This document shows, one piece after another, positions 8,265 to 18,003 of a stretch of 25,166 nucleotides of DNA. Origin of the DNA: Ophiothrix spiculata (taxonomy: Eukaryota; Echinodermata; Ophiuroidea; Amphilepidida; Ophiotrichidae); assembly GCA_000969725.1 (NCBI GenBank), contig JXSR01S043208.1. One strand, written 5' to 3'. A program made the translations under genes and the position numbers. Under the pieces are notes generated by a model, which saw nothing but the letters and a program-made list of their open reading frames with translations, had not been told where the DNA came from and did no database searches. Position 1 is the stretch's first letter. Each line of letters opens with the position of its first letter.

Positions 8265-8768
8265 TATTGTCAAATACGATACTGTTTCAAATCATGTTAG
8301 TTTTGCCTTAATGATACTGCGTTTTTATGTTTCAATATTTTAAAAACTGTTTTCAATCATGTTAAAGGTGTCAAAAATACTAACAACCAAACTATTGCGT
8401 GGACGTAACCATTTATATAGCACATTGTTACAATAACATAGATGTAACCTATATCTCCAGTAATAACTTCAATGTTTTCATTACATTATGGCTTATAAAA
8501 ATAAACAGTCACTTGATGCAAAATATGGTCATTGCATATGTTGAAATAAATCCCGATAGAGAGCTCATATAACATAATTGCAACATACAATTTTGATCTG
8601 TGACATACAACCGTGTAAATGAGCTCCCTGGTGGACTGGTGACAGCTGGAGACGTCAGAATCAATTGTCACAGTAGATATGTCCCAAAACGTTTTTTTTT
8701 TTCAAATCCGACACAACAGATTATGATAAAAAAGCAACACAGTATGAAAAATTAAGTATCTAAAACTA
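8265..8768 (+). repeat. Unit leader, second copy
   Basis: Nearly identical to 5073-5575, including the tRNA-like patch at 8621-8675. On the minus strand a frame reading TIDSDVSSCHQSTRELIYTV is shared with the first copy, but it starts from no clear ATG and may be chance. Confidence 0.8.
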
Positions 8769-9390
8769 TGTTCAAACTTTAAATATGATCAGGAATCTTA
8801 AAGATAAATGAATATGTCAGGTTATGACTTGAGCCAAAAGTTTTATTTGGTCATGTATGATTGATCTTATCTAATAAATGGTAACAATTTAAGTTACCTT
8901 ATCGTTTGAAAATTGTTTCATTAACGACTCAAAGATCAAAATGGTTCTATAGCCAACAAAATTGAAAACAAAAAAGTTAATATAAACAACACTGATAAAG
9001 TAGAAAAAGGCAAATATCGTTTAATTTGTTTGAATGTTTAAAACGATCTATTAAAAAATAATCTACAGTATGGTGTGGTTTCTTTCTTTGGTCAAACTGT
9101 GTCAAATCTGCTTAATCAAATTTAATCAGGTCATTACTACACGAAAACATCGGAAACTAGTAAAGTGATCGCGATTACCTGTATGGACATTTATAATTTA
9201 ACACACTAGTATAGGTTGACCATGCTACATGGCAATAAAAGCCAATGCATTTCAATATAAAATATATTGTATACTAGTATCTGAATCTAACGTGACGTTT
9301 GACTATCATCATGAAAAACACACTTTTTGCCAATCTGATTCAAATTTAAAGTAAAGACATTTTATAATCCACTACATTATAATGTTAGAG
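8769..9390 (+). repeat. Diverged, older copy of the E3-to-E4 stretch
   Basis: Recognisable but much more diverged than other copies: TTCATTAACGACTCAAAGATC matches the string upstream of E3, and GTCATTACTACACGAAAACATC matches the stretch after it. E1, E2 and E4 are not seen. It suggests duplication happened in at least two rounds of different age. Confidence 0.55.
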
Positions 9391-9552
9391 GAACTGTGTA
9401 AATGAGCTCCCTGCTGGACTGGTGACAGCTGGAGACGTAAGAATCAATTGTCACAGTAGATATGTCCCAAAACTTTTTTTTTCTCAAATCCGACACAACA
9501 TATTATGATAAAAAAAAAGCAACACAGTATGAAAAATTAAGTATCCAAAACT
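9391..9552 (+). repeat. Unit leader, third partial copy
   Basis: The last 160 bases of the leader, including the tRNA-like patch (9403-9456), directly before the E1 segment of copy 5. Confidence 0.75.
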
Positions 9553-9747
9553 ATGTTAGATCAAACTTGTTCATCGATACAAACTAACTGAATCTGATAT
9601 AATTATCCTTGGTTATTTTTAAACAGTGCTAACGAAGACAATTAAACTTGTTTTTTAGTTTTTATTGTCACAGGCTCTAAAAACTCAAAATCAAAACAAT
9701 CTGTTTCTAGTTCTTACCAGTCGTATTACATAATAGTTTGTATTTAG

Positions 9748-9921
9748 GAAAAGAAGGCTCATATGCATTTCAAATATTTGAGAGCATAATGAGAAATGAC
9801 GGCACCAATTATGTCTTGGCAACCTTCTGCACCATATTGCTCGCTAAATAATTGCCATGATTATCTTATACCCCTTGCAACAAATTACAAGAAAATTCAA
9901 TTACATTCCCAGCATTAAAAA
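9748..9921 (+). pseudogene. Block E1, copy 5: broken
   Basis: TATTTAG acceptor and the KEGSYAFQIFESIMRNDGTN frame are intact, but CTCCAAGTAATT is replaced by CTCGCTAAATAATT, which removes the internal donor and stops the frame early. The outer donor (AAA|GTAATT) is still present. Confidence 0.35.
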
Positions 9922-9957
9922 GTAATTTTACTGTAAACAAATTAAGAATACATGTAG

Positions 9958-10120
9958 CATACATCTTGGCGAAGAAGAGTGTCAATTTTGGCAATCAATT
10001 GATGGATCCGATACTAATGCATTGTATGCAGATACGTCATGCACTTCAGAGTGCGTTGGAAAATATGTTTCATTAACGACTCAAGGATCAACACCTAACT
10101 TGAACAGACACCAGTGCTAA
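9958..10120 (+). CDS. Block E2, copy 5: longest open version
   Basis: After a TGTAG acceptor-like site the frame reads IHLGEEECQFWQSIDGSDTN and continues open through ADTSCTSECVGKYVSLTTQG to NLNRHQC and a TAA, about 53 codons. The second half is missing or replaced in copies 1 and 3, so the longer frame cannot be checked between copies. Unrecognised; the G-x-E-x-x-x-FW pattern only weakly recalls gelsolin-type repeats. Confidence 0.3.
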
Positions 10121-10133
10121 AACACTATTGCAG

Positions 10134-10198
10134 AAATTCAAGAAATGTTCAAGTGGTCAATGTTTTGCTCAGAGGTTATCATAAACAGCGCTGATCAG
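10134..10198 (+). CDS. Block E3, copy 5: candidate internal exon, 65 nt
   Basis: TTGCAG acceptor, 2 nt, then 21 open codons reading IQEMFKWSMFCSEVIINSAD plus Q, ending CAG|GTAGAA. Both splice sites are good. The exon ends on a codon boundary, and E4 in copies 1, 3 and 6 starts on a codon boundary, so the two are phase-compatible. This is the neatest exon model in the array, though short. The protein is unrecognised. Confidence 0.4.
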
Positions 10199-10560
10199 GT
10201 AGAAAATATCGCTTAAATTGTCTGAATATTTAAACTGATTCCAGCTGGAAGATTCCAGGGCCTTAGAATAAGCTACGATTAGTAAATGGTACTAGTAAAA
10301 TGTGGTTTGTGATTAAATTAACTCATTGGTCAACCAATATCAAATCTAATTAATTAGATTTAATAAAGGTCATTACTACAAGAAAACATCGGATTTAGTA
10401 AAGTAATCGCGATTACCGGTTTGCACATTCATAATCTAACAGACTAATATTTGTCACTTTCAATAAAAGGTTTTACCATGATATGTGGCCATAAATGTTT
10501 ATTAATACATAAATAGAAGTTACAATATGATCGACAGAAATGTTAAAACAATACTTGCAT

Positions 10561-10774
10561 GACAGGGTTAGAAAACTAAAAGAGTTGATTTCTGAATGTG
10601 TGTATTTAAGTGAAACAAAGTTGTCTCTCTGCGTTTGCAAAAACACAATTGTTGTGATCGACCACAGGATCGACGAATACCTTAAAATGCGCCTTCGGTG
10701 TAGATGTCACGGGACGATATCAGCTTGTGATAATCATCAGCAAATTGAATAATGAGGAAAAGTTTACGCTTTGA
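10561..10774 (+). pseudogene. Blocks E4/E5, copy 5
   Basis: The E4 frame is open from DRVRKLKELISECVYLSETK through IVVIDHRIDEYLK to a TAA at 10750, longer than in other copies, but the acceptor CAG of the other copies is CAT here. The E5 frame, after CCACAG at 10665-10667, reads CAFGVDVTGRYQLVIIISKL and stops at 10772 because the acidic part is deleted. So both overlapping frames persist but neither is complete. Confidence 0.33.
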
Positions 10775-11754
10775 GAATAAAATGGTCCTCGCTCATTTGA
10801 TCACGTAGATTATTGCAAATTGCAATCTAGGGTATTTGCCAAAACTAAAAAGTTACATGCCGATCTGAGAATATTGCATTTCATTGACGTCTCAAAATTT
10901 ATCATGATTTTAAAGTAATCTGATCTAGATTATTACAACGTAAAGCAGACATTTGTGGCAAGTTACTAGCAAACAAAATATAGAATGTGTGTGTTACCCG
11001 AAAAAATACTAGAAATTGAAGTCATGTCATATGTTAGATTGTATCAAATTTCAGTGCTCAGTTAAAAGAATATCGTTACATCTAGCTGCCTATTAATTTG
11101 CTTGGTACTAGTGCATTGAAGGGATTGCCCAGGATAAAGAAAGCTAAAGGGGAAATAAATAAATATATTAATAAATAAATAAATAAATAAACTATTTATC
11201 CAAATACATTGTATATTATATACTTGTGTAGTCAATCTATATAGGGAACTAATGTATAAACCCTGCTGAACACTATAGAGCAATCGTCTTGGGGTAGAAA
11301 AGTTTCAGGTTTCACAAATATCAGATGCCGAATTGTAAATGTTTGTATCTGCATTAAGGACAATTTTTTGTCCGTTTCTCGGCCGGCCCTTCGTCAAGGT
11401 CATCAGGTAAAACTCATATTGTTAAACTACATATGGTACTCAACACTTAAAACGGTAACCAATACGAATATTGTTTCGGCAATAAAAATATTCGGGTTTG
11501 AAGTATCTTTCCAATACCTGACAAACTTGTTAAAATTATAAATAAACTGTGATTCTTTCCAAAATAAGCTGAGATGTTGACAGAAAGACGTGTGAGGATT
11601 TCCCGACTGGATTTGTTTTATTTTACTTCAAGTTGAGTCTTAGGGTGATAGACTGATCTAAATCATCGCAGACTTCGACGATAAAGATATCGTTTGTATA
11701 GACTAATCCACAGAAAACGCAAGAGATGATACACGCGATAGACTACTTTTATAT
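10775..11754 (+). other. Unit noncoding sequence with LINE-like tail, copy 5
   Basis: No gene seen. It includes a LINE-like 3' end (about 11100-11195) with an (AAAT)n tail at 11151-11191, then the conserved stretch matching 2960-3360 and 17090-17580. Confidence 0.55.
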
Positions 11755-11907
11755 GTCCCATAATGCACTCTGAAAAGTACCCAATATCCGGTGTCCTACG
11801 AGATCGACCATATTCTACGACTTGCACATGTTGTGACGTCAAATGCGCACAAATTAGCGATATGGTTGATTGCGCATATTAGGTACTTTCAGACTGCATC
11901 TGGGATA
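11755..11907. mobile_element. Small inverted-repeat element (MITE-like), copy 5
   Basis: TGCACTCTGAAAAGTACC at the left faces GGTACTTTCAGACTGCA at the right. The same element is at 17611-17769, and only its right end remains in copy 1. It carries a perfect CRE-type TGACGTCA at 11834-11841, which is TGACGTTA in copy 6. Confidence 0.5.
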
Positions 11908-11910
11908 TAT

Positions 11911-12334
11911 GTGACCTTCCAGTCCGTATGAGCAGTAAATGCCGGAAACTTCATTTTGCGCTACAGGGGAAAATACATGTCAAGGTCATTATTTGCCGAA
12001 ATTGTTTCTTTGTCAGATTAACAATCCTAGTGCTTACTATACAAAGTACCAGCAAAGTTTCATTTCAAGAAAATAATAGGAAAGGTGAAATAAATTAGCA
12101 TATTCTTAAGACGATCAACAGAAAATATAGGGCTTACTAATCTTTGAACGCGTTTATCTCAGTTATACGTTTTACTCCCTGACAACCTTTGATGGACCAT
12201 AACTTTACTTCTGGAAATCGTGTGAAGTTCATTAAGGTGTCATTTTAATCCTGAAAGCATGTTCTTTGCAAATAATTAAAAAAGTGAAAATGACAAGAGC
12301 TGGCATTTACTGCTGTTTTGGGCTGGACGGTCAC
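11911..12334. mobile_element. TIR DNA transposon, non-autonomous, 424 bp
   Basis: The left end (GTGACCTTCCAGTCCG, then AGCAGTAAATGCC) is matched by the inverted right end (GGCATTTACTGCTG, then GGCTGGACGGTCAC) over about 35 bases. Flanks are ATAT on both sides, while copies 6 and 7 read GGGATATGGG without insertion. The AT-repeat target makes the duplication length ambiguous (2 or 4 bases); TA-targeting Tc1/mariner relatives are possible. No transposase frame inside. Confidence 0.75.
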
Positions 12335-12493
12335 ATATGGGAAAGCCTGTCCATTAAAGGTTTTCGATAAACCTAAAACCATGTTAAACCTAAATGTGCT
12401 ATATTTTCTCTTATTTGACTGCCACTTGAGAATTACAGAAATAATGTAATTGATTATCAATGTTGTAAAACAAAAAATGATGTTAAGGCAACT

Positions 12494-12808
12494 CCGATCA
12501 CATTCTCATCCCCATGGGCTCAACCGGAAGTAGTAAATATTTTGTTACCATATCACAGCCCATATTTTTCTGATTCTAAATCCAAAATATCACCTCCAAA
12601 TTTTTTACACTTTCAGCGATTTATTTTGTATTTTTATAACAGTCTCATTCCCAGGGCCAGGGTTGCATACTTTCTTTTGCCTCTCAAGAGAAAATAACTT
12701 GAAATGCAAGCTGATGTTAAAATTTCACAATATGCATTTCAGAGGTCAAGGTCAATCATGTTAAAGTCAATTACATACATGCTAAGATAACAACCTACAC
12801 CTTTAAAG
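12494..12808. repeat. Insertion of unknown type in copy 5
   Basis: Splits the string GATGTAAAGACAACTTTAAAG of copies 1 and 6. About 315 bases, without inverted ends, A/B boxes or an A-rich tail. Contains AGGTCAAGGTCA (about 12742-12753), a direct repeat of a nuclear-receptor half site, possibly by chance. Confidence 0.5.
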
Positions 12809-12854
12809 TAGAGTTCATGGGGCTCACGAATTTCAAACAATTTTTCTATTTTAG

Positions 12855-12944
12855 GACAACACATGTTGTGTGACTAAAGCAAGTGATCATTTCAATGTAT
12901 CACTATTACTAGGAACCATTTATCGCTTGATACAGGATTTATGA
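12855..12944 (+). CDS. Block E6, copy 5: candidate terminal exon
   Basis: CTATTTTAG acceptor, 29 codons reading DNTCCVTKASDHFNVSLLLG, then TIYRLIQDL and TGA. Same length and stop as copy 1; about six amino-acid changes and two silent changes, so no clear constraint. Confidence 0.33.
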   Translation, partial: DNTCCVTKASDHFNVSLLLGTIYRLIQDL

Positions 12945-13143
12945 TCATGTCAGAATTGTGATCAGATAACCTTTTGAGTTTTCAGTGAGACCCTGGATGA
13001 TTGTTCATTCTAACTTGTCCCAGTGCCCGAAATCTAATTTCCTCCACGATTGACTAAACATCACTTCAACCATATCAGTGTATCCTCTTGGGATCGATCT
13101 AGGTTGTTCTGATTCATACCATATTACCCAGTTTCGGTCTTAA

Positions 13144-14136
13144 NNNNNNNNNNNNNNNNNNNNNNNNNNNNNNNNNNNNNNNNNNNNNNNNNNNNNNNNN
13201 NNNNNNNNNNNNNNNNNNNNNNNNNNNNNNNNNNNNNNNNNNNNNNNNNNNNNNNNNNNNNNNNNNNNNNNNNNNNNNNNNNNNNNNNNNNNNNNNNNNN
13301 NNNNNNNNNNNNNNNNNNNNNNNNNNNNNNNNNNNNNNNNNNNNNNNNNNNNNNNNNNNNNNNNNNNNNNNNNNNNNNNNNNNNNNNNNNNNNNNNNNNN
13401 NNNNNNNNNNNNNNNNNNNNNNNNNNNNNNNNNNNNNNNNNNNNNNNNNNNNNNNNNNNNNNNNNNNNNNNNNNNNNNNNNNNNNNNNNNNNNNNNNNNN
13501 NNNNNNNNNNNNNNNNNNNNNNNNNNNNNNNNNNNNNNNNNNNNNNNNNNNNNNNNNNNNNNNNNNNNNNNNNNNNNNNNNNNNNNNNNNNNNNNNNNNN
13601 NNNNNNNNNNNNNNNNNNNNNNNNNNNNNNNNNNNNNNNNNNNNNNNNNNNNNNNNNNNNNNNNNNNNNNNNNNNNNNNNNNNNNNNNNNNNNNNNNNNN
13701 NNNNNNNNNNNNNNNNNNNNNNNNNNNNNNNNNNNNNNNNNNNNNNNNNNNNNNNNNNNNNNNNNNNNNNNNNNNNNNNNNNNNNNNNNNNNNNNNNNNN
13801 NNNNNNNNNNNNNNNNNNNNNNNNNNNNNNNNNNNNNNNNNNNNNNNNNNNNNNNNNNNNNNNNNNNNNNNNNNNNNNNNNNNNNNNNNNNNNNNNNNNN
13901 NNNNNNNNNNNNNNNNNNNNNNNNNNNNNNNNNNNNNNNNNNNNNNNNNNNNNNNNNNNNNNNNNNNNNNNNNNNNNNNNNNNNNNNNNNNNNNNNNNNN
14001 NNNNNNNNNNNNNNNNNNNNNNNNNNNNNNNNNNNNNNNNNNNNNNNNNNNNNNNNNNNNNNNNNNNNNNNNNNNNNNNNNNNNNNNNNNNNNNNNNNNN
14101 NNNNNNNNNNNNNNNNNNNNNNNNNNNNNNNNNNNN
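13144..14136. other. Assembly gap (993 N)
   Basis: Unknown bases. The gap lies inside the conserved sequence downstream of E6 of copy 5. Long frames reported over it are artefacts. Confidence 1.
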
Positions 14137-14245
14137 AAAGTATCAAAACGATCCACGTTGGATCAAAAGTGATCCTTAAAGGATCAAAATAAAATGATCC
14201 CGAAAACTACTCATATATTTGATACCGGCCTAACTAAGAGTGTAT
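14137..14245. repeat. Hairpin-rich GATCC/GGATC patch next to the gap
   Basis: GATCCACGTTGGATC (14150-14164) and TGATCCTTAAAGGATCA (14170-14186) are two perfect short hairpins, followed by TGATCCCG. Absent from the same place in copies 1 and 7. Perhaps the edge of an inverted-repeat element whose other part is in the gap. Confidence 0.4.
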
Positions 14246-14657
14246 AGATCGGATAAAAACATGATAAATTTCCAGTTTCATCTACATTTTCTCTATAATG
14301 ATTTAACTATAATAGATGCCGCTGATCTGCTTTATCAAACTGCATTGAACATGTCGAATTTCTGATTGCTCATTTCTGTAGAAGTAAAATAAAGGAAAGT
14401 TCTTAAACAATTGCCTAAAATAGATAATGACTACAGACACTAAACATTTACTCCGCTGCCCTAAGAGAATAAATGATTCACAATTAAAAAGATGTTGCAT
14501 GGTCTAGACGATTGAATCAACGATATCTTATATTTGTGAAAAAATACATATTTTAAATCAAAGCTCATCGCATCCTGAATGATGAAAGAACCCAACCAGC
14601 CATCTACTCCTATCCTACCCGAGCTTGTGCAATTTCATTCTTCTTCTTCTTCTTCTT
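14246..14657 (+). repeat. Right end of unit copy 5, after the gap
   Basis: Matches 4183-4590 closely and ends in a TTC tract at 14638-14657. No gene. Confidence 0.8.
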
Positions 14658-15619
14658 GGTGGCATGTCATTAGGTGGGTATGCTAAAAAGGTGGTGTTGT
14701 TACATTTTTTCATGGGTTCTCGAACTTAATTTGATGTAAATTCACTATTCCTTGGCCTATGGACTTGTTTAATGTCTCATTTGAAAGCTTACACTTTCTG
14801 CTATTTGTGGTATTAATTTGGTCTTCATGGGTTACATAATAAAAGAGAAACAATGGTTTGAACTTGACAGTACAAGGGTGGTGGTGCCTAAGGATGCGGT
14901 GCCTAAGGATGCGGTAGATAGCCAAATTGAGGAAATCACCCTTTCGGAAGGTTTGACACTGCTGGAACATATACAAATAGATTCTGTGACCTCAAATACA
15001 TATAAATAGTCACCAACATGGCAAAAATTTGTTATATAATTACAGTAATTGGCAAATTTATCATTTTAGACCCTCTTCAGACCCATCCACCCCCTCAAAT
15101 CAGTTTTTTGGGCAGTACCTTCTCATTTTTTGTCCGATTTTGACAAATTTGGTGTCAAAATGTTCAGGGGATCAAGCTGCATCAAATAAAAGTTGGACAG
15201 AATGATTTGAAACATCACTATTTTTCTCCCCTTGTATAGCCCCCTCTAATTAATTGAAGGTCATTAACACCAAGACCATAAGGGTCTGTTTCAAGTTTAA
15301 TGCATCAAAGTAACTATCAAAGTGTTTAGAACATATCCTGAAAAAATGAACTGTTTACCATTAATCATTCCAATTTATGACTTGTTTTAGTAAAAACAGG
15401 CAATTTTGAGAAAAACGTGTTTCAAAATTACAGTTGCATTGCCGTCTATTGAGTAATTAACCATTAATAAGATCATCTTGCCAAAACAAAAGGGATATTT
15501 GGCAAAAAAAGTTACTTGAATTGAAAGAGATCAATAATATTAACATCATATCAAAAAGTTGATTTTTTAACCATTTTGACCATGTAACTCATTTTTGACC
15601 CACCTCATGAAATGCCACC
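14658..15619. mobile_element. TIR DNA transposon inside a TTC tract, 962 bp
   Basis: The left end GGTGGCATGTCATTAGGTGG and the inverted right end GGTGGCATTTCATGAGGTGG match at 18 of 20 bases. TTC repeats flank both sides, so the element sits in the microsatellite; TCTT on both sides may be a duplication but cannot be told from the repeat. A 63-codon frame (14818-15009) contains the tandem PKDAVPKDAV and matches no transposase I know. Probably non-autonomous; the superfamily is undetermined. Confidence 0.75.
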
Positions 15620-15956
15620 TCTTACTTCTTCTTCTTCTTCTTCTTCGCCTTAGAATAAGCTACGATTATTAAATGGTACTAGTAAAATGTGGTTTGTGAT
15701 TAAATGAACTCATTGGTCAACCAATATCAAATCTACTTAAATAAATTTAATAAAGGTCATTACTACAAGAAAACATCGGATCTAGTAAAGTAATCGCGAT
15801 TACCGGTTGGCACATTCATAGTCTAACAGACTAATATTTGTCACTTTCAATAAAAGAAGGACACGGTTTTACCATGATATATGGCCATAAATGTTTATTA
15901 ATACATGAATAGAAGTTACAATATGGTCGACAGAAATGTTAAAACAATACTTGCAG

Positions 15957-16079
15957 GACAGGGTTGGAAAAATAAAAGAGTTGATTTCTGAATTTATGTA
16001 TTTAAATGAAACAAAGTTGTCTCTCTGTGTCTGCAAAAAAACAATTGTTATGATCGACCACAGGATCGACGAATACTAG
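15957..16079 (+). CDS. Block E4, copy 6: candidate exon, 40 codons
   Basis: ACTTGCAG acceptor, then exactly 40 codons to a TAG: DRVGKIKELISEFMYLNETK, a cysteine pair (LCVCKK), and TIVMIDHRIDEY. Compared with copy 5 it has no indels and about nine residue differences. The first half is likely helical and charged. Its codon-boundary start fits the E3 donor phase, but copy 6 has no E3 of its own. Unrecognised. Confidence 0.35.
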   Translation, partial: DRVGKIKELISEFMYLNETKLSLCVCKKTIVMIDHRIDEY

Positions 16080-16302
16080 TAACTTGAAATATGTCTTCGG
16101 TGTAAATGTCACGGGACGATATCAGCTTGTGATAATTGTCAGCAAATTGAATAATGAACATGATGAAGAAAGTTGTTTCCACGTTGAAAATAAAATGGTA
16201 TTCGCTAATTTGATCACGTATATAGATTATTGCAGATTGCAATCTCAGTTATTTGCCAAAACTAAAGTTACATACCGATCTGAGAATATTGTATTTCATT
16301 GA
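16064..16302 (+). CDS. Block E5, copy 6: longest version, about 79 codons
   Basis: CCACAG acceptor, 2 nt, then an open frame including LKYVFGVNVTGRYQLVIIV, SKLNNEHDEESC and MVFANLIT. It continues YIDYCRLQSQLFAKTK to a TGA at 16300. Other copies stop at TAG right after LIT; a small insertion here removes that stop. It overlaps the end of E4 in a different frame. Unrecognised; no membrane segment. Confidence 0.35.
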
Positions 16303-16328
16303 CAAAATTTATCATGATTTTTAAGTAA

Positions 16329-16819
16329 TACTGCAGTAAAACAATGGACTAAATGGTCCAATATTGTAAGCTAACTCCATATAAAATCACTGCTTAAATT
16401 ATGTAGTAATTTATACTTGCAGCTTGATGTCAGCTCCAGAAGTTCCAAATATTACTTCTGACAGTGTTAAATGCCAAAAAAGTACTCACAGAAATGACAA
16501 TTTTGTGTCATCAACCACTAACAAACGCCACCGACTATGCATGTTCAAGAAAATGGCCGACCCACAGCCTCGTTTTCAAATTTCGTATTTGACTCAGTTC
16601 TTTATGTAAATGAGTCAAAAGTCGTTATTGACTCAAAATTCTCCAACAAGTGAGTCAATATGGTATCATCATACTGAGTCACCTGAAATTTGACTCACTA
16701 TTGGAGTATCTGTATTAAATCATTTATGATTCACGTAGTGTCATAACTGAGTCAATTTGTACATGACTCACGTAAAATAAGGCAAAACGAGTCAATTGAC
16801 TCAGTAAATATTTTGTGTG
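16329..16819. mobile_element. 491-bp insertion with nine TGA(C/G)TCA sites
   Basis: Replaces about 200 bases of the unit (2530-2724 in copy 1). It starts with the palindrome TACTGCAGTA. From 16590 to 16803 it holds nine perfect TGA(C/G)TCA heptamers (16590, 16611, 16629, 16651, 16675, 16691, 16748, 16764, 16797), plus CGAGTCA at 16788 and TGATTCA at 16727. A short frame with a good start context lies at 16553 (ATGGCCGACCC...), only 18 codons. No clear TIRs, so the class is unknown. Confidence 0.6.
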
Positions 16820-17610
16820 CAACACAGTGATCCAAAGATGCAATCATTAATAGTCTATGTTTTTTTTAATTTTTATCTATATAGTTGTTCTAATATCGTA
16901 GAATATAGTATTGTGTGCTTCCGTATTTTTTGTCATTATGTGTGTGTGTTTTATGTATGGTCATGACCACCTGGGCTCCCTGGAAAAACGGTGCTAGTGC
17001 ATTGAAGGATTACCCAAGATAAATAAAACTAAAGAACAAATAAAGAAATAAATGAATAAATAGATTAACTATTTATCCAAAATTGTATATTATATACTTG
17101 TGTAGTCAATCTATAACCTATAGGGAACTTTTCTAATTGTAGAAACCCTGCTGAACACTATGGAGCAACCGTCTTGGGGTAGAAAAGTTTCAATTTCACA
17201 AATATCAGTTGCCGAATTGTAATGATCTATGATGATATGTACAATTTTCGTCAATGTCATATTGTTAAATTGCATTTGGTGCTCAACACTTAAAACAGTA
17301 ACCTCTTATAAATATATATTGTTTCGGCAATAAATAAAAATATTCGGGCTTTTAGTATCTTTCCAATACCTGACAAACTTGTTACAAGTATAAATAAACT
17401 GTGTAGTGATTCTTTCCAAAATAAGCTGAGATGTTGACAGCTAGGCGTGAGAGGATTTCCCGACTGGATTTCTTTTATTTTACTTAAAAGTTGAATCTCA
17501 GGGTGATAGACTGACCTAAATCATTCCAGACTCCGACGATAAAGATATCGTCTGTATAAACTAATCCACACAAAATTCAAGGTGATACAAGTAATATACT
17601 ACTTTCATGT
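16820..17610 (+). other. LINE-like tail and conserved noncoding sequence, copy 6
   Basis: No gene seen. Contains GGGCTCCCTGG, GTGCATTGAAGGATTACCC and an AAATAAA-rich tail to 17068, then the conserved stretch of the unit. Confidence 0.55.
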
Positions 17611-17769
17611 GTCCCATGATGCACTCTGAAAAGTACCCAATATCCGGTGTCCTGCGAGATCGCCCATATTCTACGTTTTGCGCATGTTGTGACGTTAAAC
17701 GCGCACAAACTAGCGAAATGGTTGATTGCACATATTAAAAGGTACTTTTCAGACTACATTTGGGATATG
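17611..17769. mobile_element. Small inverted-repeat element (MITE-like), copy 6
   Basis: GTCCCATGATGCACTCTGAA...AAGTACC faces GGTACTTTTCAGACTACATT; the inner 13 bases TCTGAAAAGTACC pair perfectly. Orthologous to 11755-11907, so it pre-dates the duplication. Confidence 0.5.
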
Positions 17770-17913
17770 GGGAAGCCTGATCACTAAAGGTTTTCGATAC
17801 CTAGAACCTAAATGAGCTATTTTTCCTTTATGTTGTAAAACAAAAATGATGTAAAGACAACTTTAAGCAGAGTTCATGGGGCTCACTAAATTGATACATT
17901 TGTTCTATTTCAG

Positions 17914-18003
17914 GCCAACGCATGTTGTGTGACTAAAACAAGTGATCATTTCAATTTATTACTATTACTAGGAACCATTTATCGCTTGATTCAATGTTTA
18001 TGA
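17914..18003 (+). CDS. Block E6, copy 6: candidate terminal exon
   Basis: CTATTTCAG acceptor (better than copies 1 and 5), 29 codons reading ANACCVTKTSDHF and NLLLLLGTIYRLIQCL, then TGA. Only three base differences from copy 1 (two silent, one changing G to C near the end). Confidence 0.38.
   Translation, partial: ANACCVTKTSDHFNLLLLLGTIYRLIQCL

Larger units (their letters stand above)
9553..13143 (+). repeat. Duplicated unit, copy 5, up to the gap
   Basis: Contains E1 to E6 in order. Relative to copy 1 it lacks the insertions at 504 and 1102 and the foldback, and has insertions at 11911-12334 and about 12494-12808. It runs into the assembly gap in the sequence after E6. Confidence 0.85.

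Noticed and set aside
13124-14156. Two minus-strand frames of about 340 codons
   Set aside because: They consist almost wholly of N from the assembly gap.
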